Assembly: GCA_030407085.1 (NCBI GenBank)
Contig: CM059584.1
Span: 136,390,001 to 136,454,000, forward strand
Length of the DNA stretch: 64,000 bases
Direction of reading: 5' to 3'
DNA from: Trichopria drosophilae
Lineage: Eukaryota > Arthropoda > Insecta > Hymenoptera > Diapriidae
How positions within the stretch are numbered: position 1 is the stretch's first letter; each line of letters begins with the position of its first letter. Below, piece after piece: positions 12,201 through 24,120 of this stretch. Below the pieces are notes generated by a model, which saw only the letters and a list, made by a program, of their open reading frames with translations, was not told where the DNA came from and searched no databases. A program made the translations under genes and the position numbers.

Positions 12201-13877
12201 ACTCTACCTTTCAATAAATTGCTGTAAACATAGTATACAAACAATTTTTTTAAATATTCTAGATTTTCGTAATTTTTCATAAAATTTGGGCTTTTTTGTT
12301 ACAATTAGTCTTCAGATATCTTTAAGACCTATATCATAAAAAGAAATATAAATATTTTGCAGTCCACTTAAAAATCTTTAAATGTCTAGTTCGCGAAAAA
12401 AGTCGAATTTTTGTTTTCAACTTATTATCGAATTTTTTTGTTCAATTCTTAGTTACATGCCTTGTTTATTATAAGTATTATAGTGGGCCTCAACTTTTTC
12501 GAGTTTGAATTAAATATAAAGATAAAAATTTCAAATTCTCGACAATATAGACTTTCACCGTATTGAAACCAATTAAACAAACATAAATATCTTATACTTA
12601 TTAGAAAATACATCATTCCCGCACAGGAATCATTCCCTGGTCAAAAAATTTGATGAGGGAATCACGAAATGAAACAAAATTGCCAAAAGCTTATAAACAT
12701 AACCTTACTTTCTTACAAACTGCGTTATACAGTACTTTATTACTACCGGAAACATATACAAATGTACTAAGATTATTAAATAAAGATGTGCTTATCTTTT
12801 GATTACATTACATGAGGTAATGACTTTAAAAACTTTAATATTCAAAAAAGTTGTCGTCAAATTAGTTTCAGCAAAACATCTGTTCTTCAACCGCTCGCTA
12901 TAATGTATGTTCATGTTGTCAAAGCTAATGTTGACAACTACGAACAAAACGGAGTGGAGCCTGATAAACTTGTAAATTTTGCTCCAATTATACTGTTTTA
13001 AAACAGTGAGAGAATGATCAACTTTTTACGCAAATGTTGAATTATATTTTAAAATATTTCCAATCTCATTTTTTTAAACTATAAACTCATGTAGATACAG
13101 TCAATACTATCCTACATGAGTAAAAAATAAGATAACAAACAATAAGTAAGTACTTTTACTATTAAAGTTAATGATTCTCTTCGAATTTAGAAATTGGGAC
13201 ATAGTGAGATATAAAAAATAATTTTTTTTCGTTAATTTGTACATGTAGTAAAGCAGTTTAATTAATAAAAAAGACTTTACGTAATTAACTATCCTGGTTT
13301 GTAAAAATCATCAAGGACATCAATTTTGATTTTTTTTTGGGAATCAGCCAAATATGGTAATTTTGCACAAATTTTCCATTTGCAAGTAATGATTACAGTC
13401 GTTCAACCTAAAAATTACAGGAAAACAATAAAATTTGTAAGCATTTTTGCCTCCTAAATATGAATATGAATATACAAAATATTTATTTGGAATACTTTAG
13501 AAGCGACAGGACTACAGAAGAATTTTTTAATTCCTTTTTCTATAATTTTCCAATTGTTTATAAAAATTCGATTTTTATGAATGATATTGGTTTCTACAAG
13601 ACGTATTTTGAAGTCCTATATCATGAACAAATTTTTTAAATCTGTGGACCTCTGAATAAGTTATTTTGTAAATACCTAAGGTAAGTTTTTTGTCTGCAAT
13701 TTATAGGTTAAATGACTTATCACTGCCTATTATATACGAAAATTTTTTGATTACCATATTTACAGATTTTTCAGAACACCAACAAAATTTTTTGAGATTC
13801 AGGTCTGAAACATACGTATACTGCACACCAATTACAATAATAAAAGCCCAACTTTTATAAAAACAATTACCCTTTTA
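9296..13877. other. 4.6-kb gene-free AT-rich stretch
   Basis: Read on both strands without finding an exon, RNA gene or bounded repeat. Composition is AT-rich throughout, and the longest open frames look like random translations. Confidence 0.4.
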
Positions 13878-15851
13878 TTAAGGGAGGCACCAACTTTCTT
13901 TTTAACCCACTTAAATTTAAATGATCAAAACGGTTATATAATTTTTTTGTTTCCTAATTTTTCACATAAAAACATAAAGGGTGGTCAACAAAGAAACATT
14001 TTTTATAGCGGTTTTCAATTTTTTTCGAATTTTAAATATTTTTTCAACTCCATACGAGAAGTTGTTTGAAATTGGAAAATTAATATAGAAAAAAATTGAT
14101 GTTAAAAAAAATGTTAGATTAAAACGTCTCTAAATTGGTCACAACAACTTTTTTATTAAACACAATTATAAAAAGTTTTTTGAAATGATAAAATATACAT
14201 AGAAAAAAGTTGGTAAAAAAAAAAAGATTGAAATTTATAAAACTAAATACATTTGTTTACTAAAATTTTTACATTTAAAGATGTCTAAATTGGTCAGAAA
14301 ACATTTTTTTATTTAGAAAAATGGGGGAAAGCTTTCAAAAGTGTAAAAGAAGCATAAACAAAAATTGGGGTCAAAAATATTAGAATGTGTAAAACGAAAT
14401 CCATTTTTTTTCGACTAAAATTTATTTATCAGCAAAAATTCAATGTACATAATCACATTTTTCTTACTAATATCAATATTCACGTTCTTAGATATTTCCT
14501 CAACTTTTTTATCAATCTGAAAACTTTGTTTAGGCAATTCATTAGATTCATTTTGAATTTGAACACTATTTTCATTGGCTCTCAGAAGATCATTATTATT
14601 TCTCTGGACAATATTATTTCCATAGTTTATCTGCCAAATACTGGAAATCGACTGATTTCTTATTACTTTTAGGCATTTGTATTATTTGATAGGTTTCATG
14701 AAAATCGGATATACCAACATTTATTGCAAGAAGAAAATGTCAATAATGTACATGAGGTGCAAAAAAAGAACACAAAAAATATAATTTCTCAATAATTGTA
14801 GAATTCATTCAGAAAGCAAGGACACGCGAAGTGTAATGAATTTCATGAGAACTTTTCACATCTACTGCTGAAGATTTTGATCTTTTCAGAATAAAATTGT
14901 TCCATGTTCCTGTTGTTTCTTGAAAAGTTGTTATCATAAGTAATTATTCTGATACAGTTCATGATCTTTAGCAGCAGGTGTGAAAAGGTTTCATGAACTT
15001 CATTATACTTCGTATGTCCACAGATTTTAAATACATTTACAATTCTGCCTTACAAAGTAAAAAAGTCTATAACTATCGTTTGATTTTATTTCGATTTTAT
15101 GTTGTTGGAATAAGAAAAATACAATCAAAAAGCAAATATCAGGTGTAGACTTCTTTACTTTACACGGTAGTGTTTTTTAGAAATAAAATTTACCGTGTTT
15201 TTTGTCGAACCTTACATGTACATCAGAATGTGTAATAAGAAATTTCTAAAATTTGATGGATAAACAAAGGAACCAAGATGGTCCAGAGGAAAATAAAGAT
15301 ATCAGGTGAAAATAGTGTTCAAATTCAAAGTGAACCTGATGAATCACCTAAACAAAGTTTTTAGATCGATAAGAAAGTTGATGAAATATTTAAGAACGTA
15401 AATATTGATATTAGTAAGAAAAATATGATTATCTACATTGAATTTTGGTTGGTAAACAAATTTCAGTTGAAAAAAAATAGATTTAGTTTTACTAATTCCA
15501 ATATTTTTTACGTAAATTTTTTTCTATGCTTCTGTTACACTTTTAAACGCTTTCCCTCAATTTTGTAAATAGAAAACATTTTTCTCGACAATTTAAAAAT
15601 GTTTAATCTAGTTTTGTAAATTTCAATTATTTTAACGCCAATTTTGTTTTATGTTTCTTTTCCAATTTCAAACAACTTCTCGTACGTATTAGAAAAAATA
15701 TTGAAATTTCGAAAAAATAAAAATTCTGAACTGCTGAAATATAAAAAAATTTTTTACCATCCTATATGTTTTTAGGTTAAAAATGATGGAAAAAAATGAT
15801 AACCGTTTTGATCATGTAAATTTAAGGGGGTCAAAATAGTGCCTCCTTTAA
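13878..15851. mobile_element. TTAA-flanked 2-kb foldback element O
   Basis: The element starts TTAAGGGAGGCAC and ends with the near-complement GTGCCTCCTTTAA. The inverted homology runs nearly to the centre. The words around 13957-14080 face 15660-15790, and 14385-14575 faces 15310-15480. A near-palindromic centre at 14820-15020 has its axis near 14920. TTAA at both ends suggests a piggyBac- or Kolobok-type target site. The left arm is open on the plus strand (14385-14672), but this is probably the antisense of a short frame in the right arm starting MVQRKIKISGEN at about 15278. No transposase motif is recognisable. Confidence 0.7.
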
Positions 15852-16041
15852 GAATGAAAATGTCACTATATGAAGAGTAACATTTCACTCTTCGTGATAG
15901 AGTGGTTCCAAGGAATTTAGAGAGTGCATATACGTATACAATTGAAATTAGAAGTCACTTTTATAATCGGTCAGCGAATAGTGAATAACCCATTAAAATT
16001 GAAAAATTTGGGTCACTTATTTGGCCATCTTCAGAATCCAT
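15852..16041. other. short spacer with GAGTG-type repeats
   Basis: Holds a cluster of CACTCTT/AAGAGTG words like those at 9.1-9.3 kb. Nothing else is seen. Confidence 0.4.
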
Positions 16042-16274
16042 TACAGTAGAACTTCATTTTATTGTCCTACTTGGGGTTTTGCCTTTCACTTTGTTGTCCG
16101 ACAAATGCGCATCATTTCTTGCGCACCTTCCAGCCGACACAATAGTCATGACATAGGAAATACAAAAGAGGGAAGAAGAACTAACCTTACCTGCGTTAAA
16201 TACATGAAGGGAATCTCACTAATAATGCGAAGGCGCTAACAAAGTGAAGGACAATAAAGTGAAGTTGTACTGTA
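16042..16274 (-). mobile_element. pogo-like MITE family A, uninterrupted copy
   Basis: The element is bounded by TACAGTAGAACTTCA and its complement, ending TGAAGTTGTACTGTA, so the ends are CAGTA...TACTG within TA. That is the pattern of Tc1/mariner-pogo elements with TA target duplication. It has inner inverted words CACTTTGTT/AACAAAGTG and no transposase. It is the reverse-orientation sister of 44145-44471 and shows the site where that copy was later interrupted. Confidence 0.75.
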
Positions 16275-16625
16275 TTGTATTAATAATTAAAAATTCCGAA
16301 AGTGAGAATACTTTCTAGGTGTTACTTTCCTTCCCTCTGCATAAAACTGTAAATATCGGATCAAAATGAGGATAGAAATTCACAGACATTTAATCCATTA
16401 TTATCCATAATGAAGTATTTTTATTCTGTTTTTGATCCGTTTCTATCCGGTTGTATCCGATTATATCCCCATTGGCTGGTGTAAAATACATTTATTTAGG
16501 ATTTATTCACTTGGATGGTTTATAAGATATAAAGAGCAAAAAAGTATTGTGCGAAAGAGAAAAAAACGGTTGTGCATTAGTTAGTACTCTATATTAAATG
16601 TAGTGTACTATACAATGTAAATGTA
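16275..16625. other. AT-rich spacer
   Basis: No gene is seen. A run of related words (CCATTATTATCCATAATG, then repeated ATCCGNTT and ATCCGGTTG) lies at about 16395-16465. Confidence 0.35.
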
Positions 16626-17010
16626 CAGTGTCCAATAACTGCCCGACAATATTTCACAAACTGAAAAGTCTTGTACCAAAATTGGATCCGAGGCTCAAAA
16701 TTTGAGTGACGATCAATTAAAGTTTAGGAAAAAAACTGTTTTTGAATAACTCGGCTCTTTTTTACGTTATTTCAATGAATGAAGGCTCATTTTCAATCTT
16801 TATTTAAGCCCTACCATTCATCGCTGAGAATATTAGACCTGCGATGAATATTTCTGAACTCATGGCCTTAAAAATGGTAAAAAAGGCCAATTTTTTCGGT
16901 TTTTCGCATCAAAACCAAATTTCTTGGTATCAAAATACAAATTTACTTTGTAAAAAAGCTACCATTGGTGAAAAAATTGTAATTATTTACATAGACTCAG
17001 TTTCAGTTTG
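16626..17010. mobile_element. diverged half-copy of the ACAGGGTG foldback family
   Basis: The order of words matches the left arm of the element at 47338: an ACAGTGTCC start, AATAACTCGGCTCT, AAGGCTCATTTT, GATGAATATTTCT, then a GGCCTTAAAAATGG word and TTTTTCGGTTTTTCGC. Identity is low, and no facing right arm was found nearby. The open frame starting at 16844 lies wholly inside this repeat and is not a gene. Confidence 0.45.
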
Positions 17011-17825
17011 GGAACTATGGAATCATCTGAATTTGAATTTACTTACAGAATTTACTCAACCGATTTAAGGGTAGCAAAAATATTGTTGGGATTAATAAGT
17101 TGTGCAATCACCTTTTCTTACTTATATACAGCGATGCATTTAAGGATCAATTTAATAACGAAAACTGTTTAATAATTATAAAAATGGCGTCATTTATCCT
17201 ATTTTTCAATATGCCATAAATGAAAGTACAAAACTCAAACATACCTCCATCTGAGTTACCTCTGTTACTTAGAACAGAAAATTTAATATTTGACGCAATG
17301 ATGAATTAATTTGCATCCCAGCAACCGCAAATTCATTGAGTGATTTTGAATGAATGTTAATAGATTTGAAATGGTTTTCTTATTCACTAAATATCAATAG
17401 AAATCTATTCAACAGAGCTGTAACCAATGATTTTTTATTGTTTTAAAATCATTGATTTCAGTAAGTGCTTATTATATTATTGAAATTCAGCCAATTTCAT
17501 TAGCTTTCGCATTTTTAATGATTTTGTATTTATGAAAGATTGTACATTTTATATATTAATTTTTCTAACTATTTATTATCACATTATGGTATATCTTGGC
17601 ACATAGGAAGGAAATATTATTGCTAACACTTAAATTGTAGTAATTTTTTAGTACCATGATGTTTTTCAAGGTGTAAATATGGCAGAATACCTGAAAATGT
17701 TGGAATAATTTATATTTATTAATTAAACTCTTTTATAGTAGATTAGACTATCTTAACGGGGTACCATTAAGTAGTAATCAAAGCTAAAAAAATATAAATT
17801 AAAAAGTTTTGACTCATTTTTTTTA

Positions 17826-18028
17826 ATTCGGGCTTCATAAAGGTAATTCTAACCATTGTTTACTATCTTCTAAAAAGAATCAAAAACAATTAAAGAGAAT
17901 TGGCCGAGAGAATTTTCTGCAATGCATGATTTTTCTATATTGGAGAAAATTCTCGACAAATTTCTTTGATTTTTTGTTTAAGAGAGCATAAAAAATTGTT
18001 AGAATTGCCTTTATGAAACGCAAATTTT
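17826..18028. mobile_element. small inverted-repeat element K1
   Basis: The left end, reading GGGCTTCATAAAGGTAATTC, faces the right end GAATTGCCTTTATGAAACGC. The arms are about 30 bp. A lone matching arm (TTAGAATTGCCTTTATGAAGC) occurs at about 20491-20512. A minus-strand open frame crosses it but is not a gene. Confidence 0.55.
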
Positions 18029-18079
18029 GAAAATTCGATTCAGTAATTTTTAATTTTGATTTTTTCATTACTAAAAAAA

Positions 18080-18206
18080 ATAAACAGGTCGGCTTTTGTC
18101 CTACAATTTAATTACTTTAATTTGTTGAAATAAAGACGTGATCGCTTGAAAACGAACACGATTTCAACAAATTAAACTGTAGGACAAAGCCGACCAGTTT
18201 ATTTAT
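18080..18206. mobile_element. 127-bp hairpin MITE (J)
   Basis: Arms of about 50 bp face one another. ATAAACAGGTCGGCTTTTGT on the left is matched by ACAAAGCCGACCAGTTTAT on the right, and CAATTTAATTACTTTAATTTG by CAAATTAAACTG. The loop is about 25 bp. As single-stranded DNA or RNA it would form an almost complete hairpin. Confidence 0.7.
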
Positions 18207-18943
18207 TTTATATTATATACTCCTACACAACAACGCAATTTATTTTTCATTACTACTTCCTTCTAAATTGATTTAAAAATTTCAAAAATTTGAGTGAACA
18301 AGAAACACATTTTTTTACAATTACGGATGGATTTAAAGAAATTAAATTTAAAAAAGAAATTTTTTACAACACCACTGACTTCCGCGTCAAAAGTTACTCA
18401 AGAGCAAATTTCATTGGCCCATTAAAATTCGCTAAATTAATTTAAACATTCAAAAAAAGTTTGGTGAACAGAAAAACGTATTTCCAAAATAATTACACAT
18501 GGATTTTAAAACATTCCATTTCTTTTCGAGGCAAAAATTGTTGTGGTTCAACAAATTTTTTTACAATGTTTATTATACTATCTTTCAATTCCTCGTAAAA
18601 AATTACTAAAGAACCAATTTTTTTGTGTCTTTTGAACGATTGTTTCATTTGTAAAATTTTATTTCCATTCAATAATCATTTCCCAACCTTGCTATTGGGA
18701 ATAAAAGATTCGAATTCATTTATATCAGTTGCATTTTCATCTAATATTTTTTCGATTCACAATCATTAAATTTGTAGTCCTGTAATAATTAACTATTCAT
18801 TCAAATTCATTCGCGGCAAATATAACTATTTTGCCATTGAAATTCATTCAACGAAATCATTTCTTCATTCCACTATTTTCCCCTTTAAAATCATTAAATC
18901 AAACAACTTTTTATGAGCTATTAACCATTCAAAATCATTTAAC

Positions 18944-19558
18944 CCTTTGAAGCATACATTTTTCTTTGCGTTATATTGACTTGAAATTTGGTACTCGGGA
19001 TTTTTCGGGAACGATGATTACGAATCCGGAATCAGATTTCCAAAATTCAAAATGACGGATCCAATATGACGGACAAAAATATGAAAATCCATTGAAATGT
19101 CGTGTATCTTGTTACTTGATGGATCTTCAGGGTTGCTGATTACGAATCCGGTGTCAGATTTTTAAAATTCAAAATGGCAGATTCAATATGGCGGACAAAA
19201 ATATGAAAATTCATTAAATTGTTGCGTTTTTACATCATAATGGCCGCCATTTTGAATTTCGTAAAACCAATATCGGTATCGTCATCAGCAATATCCAAAA
19301 CCCTATTATACAAAATTTCAAATGATTATCTTAAAAAACAGCGTCAATAATGAATTCTTTCGAAAAAAAATCGTGTTTTTTTCATGTTTGTTTATTTATA
19401 AATCATAAATAATAAACAATCACAACGTAGTAACTGTTTTTATACATTCTTCTATCATTATAGTAATAGAAAATAGCAAAAAGACCGATCTGGAATTTAA
19501 ATTAGCAAATATCAAAGAAATCGAGGTGGTAACGTGGGTTACCACATGCTTCTAAGGG
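18944..19558. mobile_element. piggyBac-type non-autonomous element inserted at TTAA
   Basis: TTAA (18940-18943) is followed by CCCTTTGAAGCATA. The other end is the complement, CATGCTTCTAAGGG, followed by TTAA (19559-19562). CCC-type ends within TTAA are the signature of piggyBac elements (known family trait). Removing 18944-19558 and one TTAA rejoins a continuous stretch of the host MITE. Inside are two tandem copies of a module centred on CAAAATGNCGGATYCAATATG (about 19014-19095 and 19138-19220). There is no transposase frame. Confidence 0.75.
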
Positions 19559-19666
19559 TTAAACACATTTTTTCATTGAAATTCATTGCAGAAGCTAAGA
19601 AAACGAATTCAGAAGTGATGCAGTGAATGCATTTCAATGATCTTCAATGAATTTTCGTTTTCTGGG

Positions 19667-20870
19667 AAGAGCAGAACTGAAAGTTACTAAAGAATGTTGA
19701 CACTCTCCCTTGTGGAAAAATATTGCTGAAAAGTACTGAATATGTATTCCTGAAAATCTCTAAAAAATACTAATTTAATATCGATATTAGGACTAGGTAT
19801 ATTCAGGATATTTCAGAGACTTTCAGCAAATTGTAGTAATATTGCTGAAATATACTGAATATTTATCTGAATTTTACTTAATGTAAGCGTCCACCGATTA
19901 TTTCAAATTCGGGAATTTATTACTTTTTTCAATATGGAGAAAATAACTTTTGATTTCTTGAATTCTTAGTTTCATAGAATAATTCTACACTAAACGCCCC
20001 AAAAAATAAGATGCACGGCATACGTGTGCCTCATTAACTAACTTTGTAGCAGGTCTCTAAAAATTATCAAATCAGTGCGTAACTCGTTCGAATACACAGC
20101 ATTTTCGAGTGGCACACTTAAAGGGCTTTTAGGCACGCTTAAAACTACGTTGTAATTTCTTCTCTAAAGTACTTATAAATGTCCTATCATGTGTTTAACT
20201 TGGCATTGGTTATCCTACATCGTGAAATCGATATTTCAATAATAAAAAATGTTGACATTTTGTTTATTTTCATTATTTGACATTGTTAAGTTTATAATAG
20301 GAAACAAATATTCTAAGAAATAAATGAGCATTTTTCTAGGTTGAAAATAGCTATTTAAGGAATTTCTAGAGTCATCAGCCGATAAGGTAATAATCCACAT
20401 TAAAATGAAATTTTCAAAATTCCGGTGCAATTCTAACCACTTTCTATGATCTCATAATAATTAGATATTTTTTAATAGCTCGTATAAAGAGATTAGAATT
20501 GCCTTTATGAAGCCCGAATGTTAAAATATCGATTCTATCACTTTTAATTCACTTTTTTAAACGTAGATTACCATCTTTTCGGTTGATGTCGTTAGACTCC
20601 CGTAATAAATATTAGAAAAATTTAATTCTAAAATTCTTTTATTAGCGATAATATATAACGAGTAAAAAACTGTATTTTTGTAACAAGTACCTTATCTTTA
20701 AATATAAAAACTATAAGATGTATAATATAAGTACACCTGCATTTACCATTAGGCTATTGTTTAGTTTCAACTTTGAATTTATTCAACTTTATACAACTTT
20801 ATTCAAAAACGAGTTACGCCAACTGTTTCTTACTCTTAAAGTGCTGTAAAAACCAAAAAAATATGTCCCA
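19667..20870. other. gene-free AT-rich stretch
   Basis: Contains one solitary arm of the K element (about 20491-20512) and otherwise no recognised feature. Confidence 0.4.
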
Positions 20871-20932
20871 TTAGTGTGTCACTAAAATATTTTTTGATGA
20901 TTTTGAACATTGAAAAGTTGAAAGTTCTGCAG

Positions 20933-21130
20933 AATTACTCATATAAGTCCTCAGTGACGAGCTCCAGCTCGAGTCGCTTCCTGGATACCAGTGACAACTT
21001 GACGAAAAAGGTCGTTATGTCTCTTCAACATTTGGAAGGTTCGCGAATACGACCAAATTTGACATTCCGCGAAACATTACTAAATGCCAACGGTGACAGC
21101 TCGTTCAAATATAAAACTACTATACAATAA
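20933..21130 (+). CDS. candidate 3'-terminal coding exon (weak)
   Basis: After a possible acceptor (TTCTGCAG ending at 20932) the plus frame reads NYSYKSSVTSSSSSRFLDTS and later GSRIRPNLTFRETLLNANGD, closing at a TAA at 21128-21130. GC content and codon variety rise sharply here compared with the flanks, and the composition looks protein-like. The pyrimidine tract before the acceptor is poor, however, and no family is recognised. A second frame stays open just after (beginning MPTVTARSNIK), so a frameshifted old transposon gene is an equal possibility. Confidence 0.25.
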   Translation, partial: NYSYKSSVTSSSSSRFLDTSDNLTKKVVMSLQHLEGSRIRPNLTFRETLLNANGDSSFKYKTTIQ

Positions 21131-21427
21131 CAATACAACCAAGCCTAAACTCATAAACTCATACACCGCTCGTTCGCTACTCTCCAAATACACAAACATC
21201 GCAGGAACTTTTAAACGGACCGATTAGATCATATATATTATCTCACAATTAAAGCGGTACGTAACAGATGAATTTATCGTAATTTAGATGATCCAAATTA
21301 AGAAAAGAATTTACCATCCAGTGGTATTAATAAATTAATAAATTATTGAAATATATTTATCGCTGATGACGAGATTTTGCCAGCGAATCAAATTGAAACT
21401 CATTTTAGATGAAATATCGAAGTTAAA
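21131..21427. other. spacer
   Basis: Moderately GC-richer tail of the 20.9-kb patch, then AT-rich DNA. No feature recognised. Confidence 0.35.
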
Positions 21428-22627
21428 TTAAGGGGACCCACACCCGAATTTTCAGCAATGTCAAGTCATAATTAAAAAAAAATCGTAATATTTGATTTCT
21501 GACACTATTTCGGGTGAGAAATAACGTAAAAAAGAAAAAAAAAGAATTCAGTTTTTTTTCAGCATTTTTGACATTGTAATTTTTCACAAAATTAAAATTT
21601 CGCAAAATCGATACCCTTATTCCTTCCTGAGGGTTTCAGAAACAAAATAAAAAAAGAGCCATCGAAAAATATTGAAATTAAGAAGAAACATTTTTGGTAC
21701 TTTCGACATGATTTTGGATTGTATTTGCAAAAGATTCACGTCCAATCTCTTTGAAACTCCGTATACCGACGATATTTGGTGCGCTCAATACGAATATCGT
21801 AGTAAAAATTGGCGCCAAGGTCACATTCAAGGTCAAAATACATAGAAATGCGTTATTTTTGCAATTTTTTGCGTTTATTTTTAAAAATATAAATCTGATG
21901 AAAAAGTGTTTCAGACAAAATATGTAGATCATGAAATTCTCTATAAAAAAGATTCTAGACATTTTAGGATAATCTTAGTTATATGTAACGCCGTATCCTG
22001 TCTGGGGATATTTATGGTCTCTGGACCATATCTTTGAATATTTTCATTGGCAACATTTATTTCCACTAATTCATTTTATTTTCTACCATATTTACAGTAA
22101 TAAGCTTTTTTATGTGAACTAAAATTTCCCCTTTTAAAAAAACACTTTTTCATCAAATTTATATTTTTAAAAATAAACGCAAAAAATTGCAAAAATAACG
22201 CATTTCTATGTGTTCTGACCTTGAATGTGACCTTGGCGCCAATTTTTACTACGATATTCGTATTCAGCGCACCAAATTACGTTGGTAAACGGAGTTTCAA
22301 AGAGATTGAACGTATGGATCTTTCGCAAATACAATCCAAAATCTTGTCAAAAGTACAAAAAATGCTTCTTCTTCCACAAATTTCAATATTTTTCGATGGC
22401 TCTTTTTTTTATTTTGTTTCTGAAACTCAGGAAGAAATAAGGGTATCGATTTTGCGAAATTTTAATTTTGTGAAAAATTACAATGTCAAAAATGCTGAAA
22501 AAAAACTTAATTTTTTTTTTCCCTTTTTACTTTATTTCTCGCCCAAAATAGTGTCAAAAAACAAATATTACGAATTTTTTTAATTATGACTTGACATAGC
22601 TGAAAATTCGGGTATGGGTGCCCTTAA
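21428..22627. mobile_element. TTAA-flanked 1.2-kb foldback element G1
   Basis: TTAAGGGGACCCACACCCGA on the left faces TCGGGTATGGGTGCCCTTAA on the right. Inverted arms of about 490 bp (21428-21917 and 22141-22627) are separated by a loop of about 220 bp. The arms share long identical words, such as TTGGCGCCAA within the segment at 21800-21830 and 22225-22255. Open frames in both arms are opposite strands of the same repeat and are not genes. End type (TTAA then GGG) resembles the foldback at 13878. Confidence 0.75.
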
Positions 22628-23920
22628 CCCATTTCGTCCTGAAATGCCGTAAATTTTGACTTCTTTTCATCAGGTGCTTTCTTAGAGAAAAAAAATCACT
22701 CAACCGTTTTGATATAACATACCTATTGTATTTTTTCTCGAACTTTCTAAATCCGGTTTCAGATTGACCATAATCTGCGGCCATTTTTTTACTACGGCGG
22801 TTAAAATATAAAAAAAATTGTGAATTTTGAAATAATTTGTTCAAATAATCGTATTTTTGAACAGGAAACCGTGTTCGGAACAAGCTAAGTCTCTGTATCT
22901 GGTGGAGTAATTAGTTACACTAAAAGATAGGATGGTTATTAATTCTCCATTCAAAATGGCGGCTTCAAAATGGCGGTTCTCAGTCAAAATTTTTTTGAAA
23001 AATTTCTGGACGCTCTAACTCAAAAGCTACGAGCTTTTTAACAAAAATTTTGAGAATGAAAAGTTCTTAGAATTCATTGAGAAATATAGTGGAATTTTTT
23101 CAGATTTTTTAAATGAAGTTTTGAGAAATTTTTTTTCAACATTTTTTCCAAAATTGTAATTTATTTACAAAAAATTCTAAACAAAATTTAGTGCATTCTC
23201 TGATAAATTCTAAGAGTTTTTTGTTCTTTGCAATTCTTTCCAAAAGTTGATAGTTTTCGAGGAAATGAATTTCAAATATTATAGTTTAAGATTTTTCTTT
23301 CTCGAAAACGATCAACTTTTGGGAAAAAATGCATAGAATAAAAAACTCTTAGAATTCATCAGAGAATGTACTAAATTTTGTTCAGAATTTTTCGAAAAAA
23401 AAACATACAATTTTGAAAAGAATTTTGAAAATTTTTTTTTCAAAAATTCATTTAAAAAATCTGAAAAAAATCCACTATATTTCTCGACGAATTCTAAGAA
23501 TTTTTTATTCTTAGCATTTTTTAAAACAAGCTCATAATTGTTCAGTTAGAGCGTCCAGAAATTTTTCAATAAAATGTTCACTCAGGTCCGTCATTTTGAA
23601 TCCGCCATTTTGAATGATGAATTAATAACCATCCTATCTTTTAGTATAACTATTTACTCCACCAGATACATGGATTCAGCTTGATTCGAACACGGTTTCC
23701 TGTTCAAAAATACGATTATTTGAACAAATTTTTTCAAAATACACGATTTTTTTATGTTTTAACCGCCGTAGTAAAAAAATGGCGGCAGATTATGGTCAAT
23801 CTGAAACCGGATTTAGAAAGTTCGAGAAAAAATACAATAGGTATGATTATATCGAAACGATTCAGTGATTTTTTCCCTAAGAAAGCACCTGATGAAAAGA
23901 AGTCAAAATTTACGGCATTA
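22628..23920. mobile_element. 1.3-kb foldback element G2
   Basis: Directly after the TTAA closing G1, the sequence CCCATTTCGTCCTGAAATGC opens an inverted repeat. Its arms run from 22643 to about 23270 and back to about 23920. ATGCCGTAAATTTTGACTTC on the left faces GAAGTCAAAATTTACGGCAT on the right. Inside each arm lies ATGGCGG (22965-22980 and about 23590-23610). The right terminus has lost the CCC end and abuts a LINE fragment. Confidence 0.7.
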
Positions 23921-23929
23921 AAATTAGAT

Positions 23930-24120
23930 ATTAATAGAAAGTTTTCTGTTTCGTTGCATCTTATTAAAACTGTAGTTCGTCTTACTCTTACATATTTGTC
24001 TCCTATATGGTCACCAAATAAGCAAAATCAGTGTATAAAAACATGAACGGATATAACAACGTCTTGCCTATTTTTTTTAGGTATTTGTCAATGAAATTTA
24101 GAATTCGGACACTAAAATTC
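23930..24120 (+). pseudogene. LINE reverse-transcriptase fragment, frameshifted
   Basis: The plus frame reads VVRLTLTYLSPIWSPNKQNQ at about 23970-24030. This matches the well-known C-terminal part of jockey-type reverse transcriptases (LEY.SPIWSP). The match then continues in another frame as FFRYLSMKFRI. Both ends and the rest of the ORF are missing, so it is a dead fragment between two foldback elements. Confidence 0.6.

Larger units (their letters stand above)
17317..19666. mobile_element. CCCAGCAA-type MITE (T) expanded by nested insertions
   Basis: The left end is CCCAGCAACCGCAAATTCAT; the right end, read inward on the other strand, is CCCAGAAAACGAAAATTCAT. The right arm matches the left arm of the compact 406-bp relative at 43289-43694. 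The 2.35-kb length is explained by at least three later insertions: 17826-18028, 18080-18206 and 18944-19558. It is non-coding. Confidence 0.65.

Noticed and set aside
22221..22583. A 120-residue plus-strand open frame
   Set aside because: It is the right arm of foldback G1 read through; its mirror frame on the minus strand (21678-21962) is the left arm. There is no splice context or family match.
23681..24046. A 121-residue plus-strand open frame
   Set aside because: The first two thirds are the right arm of foldback G2; only the tail from about 23970 is meaningful, as a LINE fragment.
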